DNA from: Ostreibacterium oceani | GTDB lineage: Bacteria; Pseudomonadota; Gammaproteobacteria; Cardiobacteriales; Ostreibacteriaceae | Length of the DNA: 64,000 nucleotides | Assembly: GCF_009362845.1 (NCBI RefSeq) | Contig: NZ_WHNW01000010.1 | Location: 1-64,000, forward strand | Direction of reading: 5' to 3' | In this document: piece after piece, positions 28,001 to 34,398 of the stretch | How positions within the stretch are numbered: position 1 is the first letter of the stretch | Layout of the letters: each line of letters begins with the position of its first letter | Made by a program: the position numbers and the translations under genes | The notes under the pieces: model-generated | The model's database searches: none | What the model was told of the DNA's origin: nothing | The model's input: only the letters and a program-made list of their open reading frames with translations

Positions 28001-30618
28001 TGGTTGATGGAAAGGAATATACTGAAACTTATCCTGTCCGTGCGGCACTTGGTAGCATACTCTTGAATAGAGGTGTTACAACTAAGGTTTTAGGGGTAGC
28101 TGCCCAAAACACCAGTAATTTAGACTGGCATTTGGCCAATGATAGTAATAGACCAAGAGGCAAATCATTTTATGCGATAGAGGCAAATACGGGGAAAAGC
28201 TACGATACCCTTGATTTGTTTCTTCTTGATGGTACGAATTCTGACTACGGAAATTGGCGTCAAACGACAGCTATGTATGATCAGGGCTTTTGGTCTTTTG
28301 CTGATAATGCAATGAGTGTTGGCATCCAATTCGGTAGGCCGGAGCAGATTAGCCATGGGGCGAGAGCGAAATATACTGCGCCTGACGGCTCTAGTAAAAA
28401 TTATATAGGCAACCCATATTTCGATACTAATGAGCCATTTATGGGGGGTACAGTGGATACAATTATTGCCAGTGGAATGAGTACAGATAATACCTTACTG
28501 CTAGTTCGACAAGAAAAAGGAGATCGTTTAGCCAAGCTACAAAAAATAGAAAATGGTACACTTTTGAGTGAAGAATCTTTTGAGACGATTGATGAAAATG
28601 CGGTGTACTTAACTGTAACGGGGGTTGCAGAAAATGATCATGGCATTTGGGTTGCCTGTTATCAACGAATTCTTGGGGTTCGCATTCCTTGTTTGATGAA
28701 ATATGAATCAGGGAATCTAGTTCATGTCGATGCCTTTAAAGAAAAGGCGGTGTGGTTATCAGAAAATTCTGTTTCGTTGAACAAAGAAATGCTTTGGCGG
28801 TATGATGTTAGGGGTATTTCAATCTTTAGTCCCGAAGGGCTTCCTGATGTTGATTACTATGCAGGTGAATACGTTGAAGCAACAATAGCGGTGACAGAGA
28901 ATACGGTTTGTTATGCGGGTTGGTGTTATAATTTGAGTGATACGAATTCACTGCCTACCTTGTATGGTGTTTCTATTAAAAATCTACCTGATTATTGTTT
29001 GAATTTGTTGGGATATACAGAATATAGTGAGGCGAATCATCTCACATTTCAAAAGTACCAAGGTAACCTGTGGTGGTTTGCTACAGCTCACTCTGGGGAC
29101 ACTGAAAAAGGATGTCCAATTGTAACCAAGAAGCCAGACTATTTAGATAGTTGGGAAGAAACTTTAGTGAAATATGATGATAGCGAGGTTCCGCGGTATT
29201 ATATTAATAACAACAGCACAAAACACCTATTTAATCACAATTACAGAAAACTACGGAGTGAACATACATCGGAAGGTGCGTTTAGGCGTTTTGAGTTTGT
29301 CGTGACAGAAGAAAGCGAAGTGGGTCAAGAAGAAGAACAAAAAACAATCAATCTCAGTGCGTTTGACTACACCTACGACGAGGGTGGTCGCATCACAAAT
29401 ATCACCGAGACAGAGCCCAATAAAACGATTGAGCGCGAGTATGCTTATAACAGTGTAGGGAAGTTGGTGAGTGCGACAGTCGATGGCGTTGAGACGACAT
29501 GGGGTTACGATGCCAACGGTAATCGTACGCATGAAAATGGTGTTGAGGTAGCGACCTATGATGCCCAAGACCGTTTGACGGCTTATAAAGGCAATACGTA
29601 TGCCTATAATGCGCTGGGTCAGCTGACGGCCAAAACTGCCCCGACAGGGACGACGACTTACGATTACGATGTGTTTGGTAATCTGCGCCAAGTGAGTCTG
29701 CCGAGTGGCGATGTGATTGATTACGTGATTGACCCGAATAACCGCCGTATTGGTAAGACGGTCAATGGGCAAACCACACAAAAGCTACTGTATATAGACC
29801 AGCTAAACCCGATTGCAGAGCTTTATGCAGATAATACGGTTAAAAACTTATTTATCTATGCTGAGAAGTCACACGTGCCTAGCGCGATGGAGCGCTATGA
29901 CGAGGGCGGTAATTTGATTGGCACGTATCGCCTCATTAGCAATCATTTGGGTAGCGTGGTGCAGGTAGTTGATACCGAGACGGGCGAGATTGTCCAAGCA
30001 ATCGACTACGATGTATGGGGCAATGTGTTGAGCGACACCAATCCGAACTTCCAGCCGTTTTACTTTGCAGGTGGGTTGTACGACACGGATACGAAACTAA
30101 CCCGATATGGCGCACGCGACTACGATGCGCAATTAGGTCGCTGGACAGCCAAAGACCCAATCGGATTTGCAGGCGGACTGACTTCGTTGTATGATTATGT
30201 GGGTGGTGATCCGGTTAACTTTATTGATCCGAGTGGGGAGTTTGGGGTTTGTTTTGACTTTGATAGTTTTGCAACTCAAATTGAGGAAAATCGATTTGAT
30301 ACAGAGGCAATTTTAGCAACACTAACAGCTCAATTAACTATAGGAGAAATGCCTAAAAGCCAAAAAGAGCTTCGGAGGCATGCTGGTGGAGGAAAGGGGG
30401 CTAGTAAAACAACTAATCAGCTAAGTCGAATGCAGGTTCGGTTGAGAAAACTTGGAGTGAATACTCGTGTTTTGAGAGATTTTGGTAGGGAAAAAGCAGT
30501 TTCATCATTGTCTAGAGCGACTGTTGGTTTGTTAATATTTGAAGGATTTTATAACTGGGGAACTATAGGAAAATCTGCTTGGGATAATACAAGTATTAGT
30601 GGATGCGGATGTGAATAG
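22072..30618 (+). CDS. Giant secreted YD/Rhs-repeat (teneurin-like) polymorphic toxin
   Basis: This protein of about 2848 residues starts at ATG 22072 (AAGGAG ribosome site). Domains in order: Sec signal peptide (1-26, ANA cleavage site); a small N-terminal domain; an IPTL-like sorting segment (about 161-187, IPT, hydrophobic stretch, RR); a second signal-peptide-like stretch (about 187-208); an acidic DDGS repeat (about 262-283); a carboxypeptidase-regulatory-like beta domain (about 428-510); a Cys-containing linker (742-761); NHL-like repeats (about 1120-1190); YD repeats (about 1300-1900); a non-YD insert (about 1900-2420); and the Rhs core (about 2430-2722) ending NFIDPSG. The tip of about 126 residues after it is unrecognised: basic in the middle, a hydrophobic stretch late, GCGCE at the end. 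Rhs cores cage and release such tips as toxins. No VgrG, PAAR or T6SS gene is nearby. The stop overlaps the next gene by 20 bp. Confidence 0.88.
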   Translation: MTNATKCLVKLISLSLLLLLSLSANAQTHYQSIIDSDNNPSTGCSITVTDNDGVLQTFEGAEYAVVSSSIAGNPERLTQQSVLACNQGAFDTLQTDQIVPNAPVINGEVEQLSAAIPLSGQIRVGFVASQQSDFAQGDVAFAAPLYQVLPAHHGITPDTDKIPTYTGLGIVLLVFAVFLMANRRLNKSTRNLLMVFFVLGIGSVSYIQAEIRLDTSPRQWDGVNVYVTDTTGDSAVIETDILSAYLIANTNRFAVKIVVDSEDESDGGSDDGSDDGSDDGSEKTGNRVLTVDVTEPDANDRVTVSGSTDFILGQSASRVEVKHADNTPISADIDTSGAFSVSMVAAVGDVLEIYPVVDGVAGDVVKITVQGSNDKNITLPPDPETVVQPLDYTQSITTYDKTKFLYEGDDPIQKGVEPDTILPERSSLLWGMVYDRDRQPLSGVNVEIKDRDQYGYTLSRSDGQWDLVINGGERVVIEYSKQGYLPVQRVIDTHWQDSQSTDDVVLIPLDTRVSSIELDSRVYQSHTSSVTSDGDGSRQVLMIFPGQTKATMIMQDGSEKPLTENINIRATEYTVGESGRLAMPGELPLGSAYTYAAELSVDQAIEANAKSVQFNQKIPIYVDNFIEFSVGTGVPIGYYDREKAAWVPSEDGVVVKVLAIENGQAVLDVDGDSIADGEDKLSRLAITDQELMELARVHGAGKSLWRVMVDHFTPWDWNWPNYPPGPPEFDSPPPPDLPRPQECDPRLQNCELVCPNTKTGCVIDIEKQTLGESIPLRGSEHQLTYNSNMHAWQTARELIFDSVIIPVIPGKSEDNQFFPEDLIKASVEIVFGGEKITKEFNNPTFGLNYVFSPQSFDLSHYRLTSNWQIIDIKVTYHWRTTFVQIQTTDGSISSDNFFASSFARFRELLTASGGSVLASETRTVLRSSSYQIFPTIASTTNREAMSTGYPEKWRINSHHFYDTENQQLFKGSGQVYGGSSLLQSYTDIDGLPQGINSFALSSYGNESVFLYVKSGELYLYNLASKNTEKVTVPGEVSQVLSINRVVGRLDVRNYHTFAITHDGRQIYRVSGNVATPYAGHSPIDDADGLLIGDFRFKEVSDIKIHQDGSLFIADRGAHSVYRVLPGDNRVYRVAGTGVAGYNGSGLFGTKSQLNSPGGLAISGKTGDVYIADTKNGLVRRLKDDGHLYNHAGTNYVTTNDVGKKKKDQIAFAPEKIFYLESQDTLGDYVGTVYTLSNQEVLRVGDDWTSKIAEDTENQVLFRDSNRKNYFLKDGRAHVYGRTLSRFTNKNIVIPDAGGLIVYEFNPRGRHLKTYDTVTGDVIYEFSYDDQGLLIGIKDVDGLITKVVRNQKGEINEIISPYNHVNTLSLDLNNNLVEVVSPGGVTYEMKYGKPGELVEFINPLGLSDRFIYNSDGRLIQNIQAHGGGDTLEGSRTETTSVVKLKTAEGRETYYQRDYSELTDKSKIVQTVTYANNEAVKKDMVQQGPNFRVVSRYEDGFELSEKYASLNGFTGFSKLAHSLRIHQGDSSMSLYKLSFDYMYNEKDNRIGGFEEFTIIKGPSIDYLWNYQFINRYGTRKWVSKSNANRETTTVVGKLQRPLSYEIPGIYPHQFAYDEFGRVIETSQVGNINTRRTRYDYYDSGNANGSLKSVTNTYGHTTNYEYDDKGYLTKTILPDGREIGYQFNAIGQLIGLRPPGRGNHEFAFNYAEDLSRYNPPIVSEGETVTVYNYNLDRELVRVDLPNDQSVELTRDSLGRVTAVNSEAMKVDYDYAPGFKLASKQTNHGEGIHYQWHLGLVVEEMITGFIDATVGTGYNDRVYGVVDTISVQDNKIDFNYDKDLLVQNIISEGLDFKIERSDKNTLLNRAMLNAESNVFETSYEYDGFGQIANVDNKMTLTESADKEIAFKFSPEVPELVGLSFNVRGSAKGIDRLFINDEKVGFYGEDKEIMQFGGINPSRDRFSVDLEEGLTEINVKAMVDGKEYTETYPVRAALGSILLNRGVTTKVLGVAAQNTSNLDWHLANDSNRPRGKSFYAIEANTGKSYDTLDLFLLDGTNSDYGNWRQTTAMYDQGFWSFADNAMSVGIQFGRPEQISHGARAKYTAPDGSSKNYIGNPYFDTNEPFMGGTVDTIIASGMSTDNTLLLVRQEKGDRLAKLQKIENGTLLSEESFETIDENAVYLTVTGVAENDHGIWVACYQRILGVRIPCLMKYESGNLVHVDAFKEKAVWLSENSVSLNKEMLWRYDVRGISIFSPEGLPDVDYYAGEYVEATIAVTENTVCYAGWCYNLSDTNSLPTLYGVSIKNLPDYCLNLLGYTEYSEANHLTFQKYQGNLWWFATAHSGDTEKGCPIVTKKPDYLDSWEETLVKYDDSEVPRYYINNNSTKHLFNHNYRKLRSEHTSEGAFRRFEFVVTEESEVGQEEEQKTINLSAFDYTYDEGGRITNITETEPNKTIEREYAYNSVGKLVSATVDGVETTWGYDANGNRTHENGVEVATYDAQDRLTAYKGNTYAYNALGQLTAKTAPTGTTTYDYDVFGNLRQVSLPSGDVIDYVIDPNNRRIGKTVNGQTTQKLLYIDQLNPIAELYADNTVKNLFIYAEKSHVPSAMERYDEGGNLIGTYRLISNHLGSVVQVVDTETGEIVQAIDYDVWGNVLSDTNPNFQPFYFAGGLYDTDTKLTRYGARDYDAQLGRWTAKDPIGFAGGLTSLYDYVGGDPVNFIDPSGEFGVCFDFDSFATQIEENRFDTEAILATLTAQLTIGEMPKSQKELRRHAGGGKGASKTTNQLSRMQVRLRKLGVNTRVLRDFGREKAVSSLSRATVGLLIFEGFYNWGTIGKSAWDNTSISGCGCE

Positions 30619-31012
30619 TGATAAAAAAGCTTTTTTAAATAAGTTCAATCAAATATTTGAACGAGCAGTAGATGAAAATGAATTAATCATTGATTTAGTG
30701 CCGACGAAGTGGTTTGAGGTGGCAGAGTGGAGCGCAGGATACGATTTGTTCTATGATGACCTGGACTACCTATCAATGGCAGGAGAAATAGATTTATCTG
30801 ATTGTTATATTGATGAGCTGACAGTAGGCGAGTACTGTGAAATTTTGGTACGGTGTCAGGATATGGGTTTATCAGAGGATATATGTTTTATTAATGAAAG
30901 TGTAAAAAAAATAAAACGAAAACTATCCCTTGTTCAGAGGAAATTAGAAGCAATAGCATTTTTTGGTCTTCTTTTGTTAATAGTAATTTTATTGGTCAAA
31001 ACGAAAACATAG
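30599..31012 (+). CDS. Candidate immunity protein for the Rhs tip (acidic, C-terminal membrane helix)
   Basis: The 137-residue frame starts at GTG 30599 inside the end of the Rhs gene; a second GTG at 30611 is possible. The first 115 residues are acidic and soluble-looking (DLFYDDLDYLSM, EIDLSDCYIDELTVGEYCEI) and end in a lysine-rich stretch. Residues about 115-132 form one hydrophobic helix (AIAFFGLLLLIVILL). No known family. Position directly behind a variable Rhs tip, AT-rich composition like the tip, and gene overlap are the standard signs of an immunity gene. The function is inferred from position only. Confidence 0.6.
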   Translation: MDADVNSDKKAFLNKFNQIFERAVDENELIIDLVPTKWFEVAEWSAGYDLFYDDLDYLSMAGEIDLSDCYIDELTVGEYCEILVRCQDMGLSEDICFINESVKKIKRKLSLVQRKLEAIAFFGLLLLIVILLVKTKT

Positions 31013-31030
31013 ACGACTTACGATTACGAT

Positions 31031-31888
31031 GTGTTTGGTAATCTGCGCCAAGTGAGTCTGCCGAGTGGCGATGTGATTGATTACGTGATTGACCCGAATA
31101 ACCGCCGTATTGGTAAGACGGTCAATGGGCAAACCACACAAAAGCTACTGTATATAGACCAGCTAAACCCGATGGCTTCACTGCATCCGAATCAGCAGGT
31201 TAAGCAGTTATATATTTATGGGGAGCGCAGTCATGTGCCTAGTGCGATGGAAACCTATGATGAGCAGGGTAATCTCACGGGTAAATACCGTTTTATCACC
31301 AATCATCTGGGCAGTGTCGAAGCAGTGGTTAACACCGACACAGGCGTCACTGCACAGCAAATCGACTACGATGTATGGGGCAATGTGTTGAGCGACACCA
31401 ATCCGAACTTCCAGCCGTTTTACTTTGCAGGTGGGTTGTACGACACGGATACGAAACTAACGCGATTTGGTGCGAGAGATTATGATGCTGAAATTGGTCG
31501 CTGGACAGCCAAAGACCCAATCGGATTTGCAGGCGGACTGACTTCGTTGTATGATTATGTGGGCGGGGATCCGGTTAATTTTATTGATCCGAGTGGATTG
31601 GAGGGTATGTGGGATTCCATAAAAGATTTTTTTGGAGGAGCCACTTCTGCTGCAACCCCAGGTGGTGCTGTCGTTGATACCATAGGAAGCACCTTGACGG
31701 AATCTAGGAATCAATATTTGGGATATTGCCAAGGATATGTTAATTTTCGAAACGGTGGAGGTATACCAGGCGATGGTCCTCCTAGATATAATCCCACTGA
31801 ATTTGAAAAAAATTTCTATGATTGGGCCGATGAAAATTATACTGAAGGAGATACTGCCGACGACTTATTAGATATTCATAAGAGATGA
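31031..31888 (+). CDS. Orphan Rhs core 3' fragment with an alternative tip (displaced C-terminal cassette)
   Basis: From 31012 the DNA repeats the end of the upstream Rhs core, offset by exactly 1360 bp. In frame, it encodes the core from TTYDYDVFGNLRQVS to FIDPSG (residues up to 189), then a different tip of 96 residues (LEGMWDSIKDFFGG..., Gly-rich centre, acidic end). GTG 31031 is the first start in frame, but there is no ribosome site or signal peptide, so this looks like a silent cassette that could be recombined onto the main gene. Its stop overlaps the next ATG by 4 bp. Confidence 0.7.
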   Translation: MFGNLRQVSLPSGDVIDYVIDPNNRRIGKTVNGQTTQKLLYIDQLNPMASLHPNQQVKQLYIYGERSHVPSAMETYDEQGNLTGKYRFITNHLGSVEAVVNTDTGVTAQQIDYDVWGNVLSDTNPNFQPFYFAGGLYDTDTKLTRFGARDYDAEIGRWTAKDPIGFAGGLTSLYDYVGGDPVNFIDPSGLEGMWDSIKDFFGGATSAATPGGAVVDTIGSTLTESRNQYLGYCQGYVNFRNGGGIPGDGPPRYNPTEFEKNFYDWADENYTEGDTADDLLDIHKR

Positions 31889-32796
31889 ATATAACAGAAA
31901 GTGAAATAATGATTGCAACTCATTTATATGTTTACATGTTAATTTTAGCCCTAGTTGGATATACTGCTTGTATTTATTTTAATTTACATAGGGCGCTATC
32001 AACTTTTTTTAGCTATTACATCTTCTTTGCACTAATAGTATGGGGAGTTATTGTTTTTATTTATAGGAAGCATGTTGGTTCCTATAATGAATTTAATGCA
32101 TTCTCAAGTATGGAGATTTGGCAACTCAGGACAGTTGATTTTCTTCGTATGACATTTCCTAAAAATCATTTGAATTATCGTGATTTATTTGTTTTTCCTT
32201 ATATTGGTGTGTTTTCGTGGTTAACTACTTTGTCTTTGATGGCGACTTTTTTTAAATTTAATCATATCATTAGATTAAAGGTATTTTTTTTAGCAAAACT
32301 TCCTTCTGTGAAGATTAAGTATGTTTTTTTTGCCGTTATCGCTATTGTTGTTTGGTTTATGGTATATGCAGGGATATGTTTTTGGTTAGATAGATGTGCA
32401 GAAGATGAGAGTACTAACCCATTTAATAGTCGAGAAGCTTATCTACTAATTAACTTTTGGAATTTCACGGGACGATATTTAGAGATTTTATTGGTTACAC
32501 ATTACATTATTTATTTATTTAACAATAGTTTTAGACCGAATTTAACATTAGTGCCTTTTTTGTTTTTCTGGCTAGTTTCCCCTACTTTTTTTACTGTATT
32601 TTTTCTGCAAGATATTTTTAATACAGTAGTTATTCACTCTTTTTTAAAGATAATAGCGATGCTTTGTTTATTATTTATTGCGCTGTGGGGTTATAAAAAA
32701 ACAAGGGAAAAAAGCATTTATTTCATGATTATGCTTGCGCCATCTTATTCAATGCTTTTTATGGTTTTTTTTATTCAATGGACCGAGTATATGTGA
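31885..32796 (+). CDS. Polytopic membrane protein, candidate immunity for the second Rhs tip
   Basis: The 303-residue protein has about eight predicted membrane helices (for example LILALVGYTACIYF, IFFALIVWGVIVFIY, FFAVIAIVVWFMVYAGICFW, LLFIALWGY) and is strongly AT-rich. The start overlaps the orphan tip stop (ATGA), which ties the two together. No family is recognised. Multi-pass immunity proteins usually guard against toxins that act on or through the inner membrane, so this hints at a membrane-directed second tip; that is inference from position. Start at 31885 or the internal ATG at 31909. Confidence 0.55.
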   Translation: MNITESEIMIATHLYVYMLILALVGYTACIYFNLHRALSTFFSYYIFFALIVWGVIVFIYRKHVGSYNEFNAFSSMEIWQLRTVDFLRMTFPKNHLNYRDLFVFPYIGVFSWLTTLSLMATFFKFNHIIRLKVFFLAKLPSVKIKYVFFAVIAIVVWFMVYAGICFWLDRCAEDESTNPFNSREAYLLINFWNFTGRYLEILLVTHYIIYLFNNSFRPNLTLVPFLFFWLVSPTFFTVFFLQDIFNTVVIHSFLKIIAMLCLLFIALWGYKKTREKSIYFMIMLAPSYSMLFMVFFIQWTEYM

Positions 32797-32868
32797 TGTT
32801 TAGAGACCTCGCCTTTGTTGTTAAAGTTCAGAGCTAGAGTTTCCTAGGGGCTGTCGTGATAAACGGCA

Positions 32869-33033
32869 GGCGAGATTGTCTAAGCAATCGACTACGATGT
32901 GTGACGTTTCGCATCCTTGCTCCACTGCAACGCAAAGCGTTGTCCAAAACGACTATCCTGTCGTTTTGTGGGGCAATGTGCTTTCTGACACCAATCCTGA
33001 TTTCCAATCGTTTTATTTTGCAGGTGGGGTGTA
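32869..33033 (+). pseudogene. Decayed third Rhs core fragment with a 67-bp insert
   Basis: Bases 32869-32900 match the core region before the YDVWGNVLSD codons (copy 1 at about 29981-30012), and 32968-33033 match the following part (copy 1 at about 30016-30081), with many substitutions and an in-frame stop. Between them lies an insert at 32901-32967 not found in the other two copies. The flank upstream resembles copy 1 (GGCGAGATTGTC) and not copy 2. No tip follows; the lipoprotein gene comes in from the other strand. Confidence 0.75.
32901..32967. repeat. Short insert with two hairpins inside the Rhs remnant
   Basis: The insert holds CAACGC-aaa-GCGTTG (32928-32942) and AAAACGAC-tatcct-GTCGTTTT (32946-32967), two adjacent perfect inverted repeats. 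The size and structure resemble a small non-coding mobile or REP-like element, but no second copy is in the window. Confidence 0.5.
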
Positions 33034-33036
33034 CGC

Positions 33037-33465
33037 TTACTCAGTGATGTACCCATGAGATTTGATTAGCATGCTGCTATCAAATGGCTTTTCGCAGGTG
33101 AATTTTTCTTTTAATGTTTTTTGTCGTGACATGTCTCCGCTGATAGAGGCATTAAATTGGCAGACAATTTCATCGCCCGATAGCAAGATGAAAACCAGCG
33201 TCATGGTCTGCATGTTTTGGTAGATGCTGGATGTTTCTTCGAAGCTAAATTCGCTGGTGCCATTGAGCATGTATTGGTTTTTTGAGATGGGCGTGATGTC
33301 GTAGTTGACGTTAAAATCACCTAATATTTGTTGGCAGTTTTCAGTGGATGAGCAGACGGTTTCGGGTGCGCCATCGGTGAAATATTTTCCTGTATAGTTT
33401 GTGCTGCAACCGATAAGTGTCAAGGCAGTGGCGACAAAAGCATAATGGATTGTTGTTGGTTTCAT
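33037..33465 (-). CDS. Putative small lipoprotein
   Basis: The 142-residue protein has a signal peptide ending in a lipobox (ALTLIGC, Cys20), so it should be lipidated and membrane-anchored. The mature part is a likely beta-rich domain with Cys residues (ETVCSSTENCQQ, IVCQFNAS, FTCEKPF) that could form disulfides. No family recognised. The ribosome site AGGA lies about 9 bases before the ATG. Its 3' end abuts the Rhs remnant; it is unclear whether it belongs to that locus or to the SDR group upstream. Confidence 0.7.
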   Translation of the reverse strand: MKPTTIHYAFVATALTLIGCSTNYTGKYFTDGAPETVCSSTENCQQILGDFNVNYDITPISKNQYMLNGTSEFSFEETSSIYQNMQTMTLVFILLSGDEIVCQFNASISGDMSRQKTLKEKFTCEKPFDSSMLIKSHGYITE

Positions 33466-33528
33466 GATGAGTATCCTGCGTGTTTTTATGGTGTGGATGA
33501 GTACGCTTCGCTGTTCAGCGGTCAGTGT

Positions 33529-34341
33529 TTATAGCGCGTGCATTGCATTGATAATGTGCCCGTTGGCATAGGGGCGGTCGAGCAGCGTGAGGATATTTTG
33601 GGCGATGCTGGCGGACATGGGGTCTGGCCATGTGGCGTCGGCATTGGGGTAGGCAGCGCGCGCGAGTTGCGTATTGACCCAACCCGTGTTGTAGCCGTAG
33701 GCAAATAGATTGGCGCTGTCACCATGCTCTAGTGCGATTTGTTTGACGGCTTGCATTAGGGCTGATTTGCTGCCTGCATAGGTGCTCCAATAGGCGGTAT
33801 TTTTTGCGTATGCCTCTTCGTGATCGGCGAATAATAAGGTTGGGCTAGTGGATTGTCTGAGTAAAGGGAATAAGGTTTGTGTTAACCAAATAGAGGCCGT
33901 GTAGTTGACTTGGATTTGTTTGATTAACGTGTCTGGTGGGGTTTGCAACAGGGCGTATAGTCCATCGAAATGCGCCGCGTTATGAATAATGCTGTCCAAG
34001 TGCGGAATATGCGCGGTCAGTTGTTCGTGTGCGATAACGTAATGGTCGTAATTGGCACCCGCTAAATCGATGGGCAGTAACAGCGGTTCTTTGGCGTTAG
34101 GCAGCGTCATGATTTGATTGAAGGTGTTTTCAAGCGCTGCGATGGAGTTGTCTAGTAAAATAACCGACGCGCCATAGGCCGCCGCGGCGTAACTGAGTGT
34201 CAGACCAATGCCACGGGTTGCGCCAGTAATTAGGATATAGCGGTGACTGAGGTCTTGTGGCGCTTCGTTGAGCGCAGACAGCAGCTGCGGCAATGAGATG
34301 TCATCGGCTTTTGGGGTGTTTTTGAAGATTTCTGGTTTCAC
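33529..34341 (-). CDS. yciK: YciK-like short-chain dehydrogenase, catalytic serine missing
   Basis: The 270-residue protein has an SDR Rossmann fold with the dinucleotide loop GATRGIG (40-46), HNAA at 120-123, and Tyr188 and Lys192 in YAGSK. It resembles E. coli YciK in the RYILITGA start, LDSIIHNA and the LTQTLFPLL helix. The serine normally 12-14 residues before the tyrosine is replaced by His-Glu-Glu (174-176), so classical SDR catalysis is doubtful. It sits downstream of a MupP-type phosphatase and UbiG on the same strand, a conserved order in Pseudomonas. Substrate unknown. Confidence 0.8.
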   Translation of the reverse strand: MKPEIFKNTPKADDISLPQLLSALNEAPQDLSHRYILITGATRGIGLTLSYAAAAYGASVILLDNSIAALENTFNQIMTLPNAKEPLLLPIDLAGANYDHYVIAHEQLTAHIPHLDSIIHNAAHFDGLYALLQTPPDTLIKQIQVNYTASIWLTQTLFPLLRQSTSPTLLFADHEEAYAKNTAYWSTYAGSKSALMQAVKQIALEHGDSANLFAYGYNTGWVNTQLARAAYPNADATWPDPMSASIAQNILTLLDRPYANGHIINAMHAL

Positions 34342-34398
34342 AATAAAGTCGTTGTTAATTAGGTTGTCATTTGAAAATTAAAGCGTAAAAATTAGAGA

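Noticed and set aside
29251-29781. 176-codon antisense frame in the Rhs core
   Set aside because: It is opposite the conserved core coding region, and its composition mirrors the repeated core codons.
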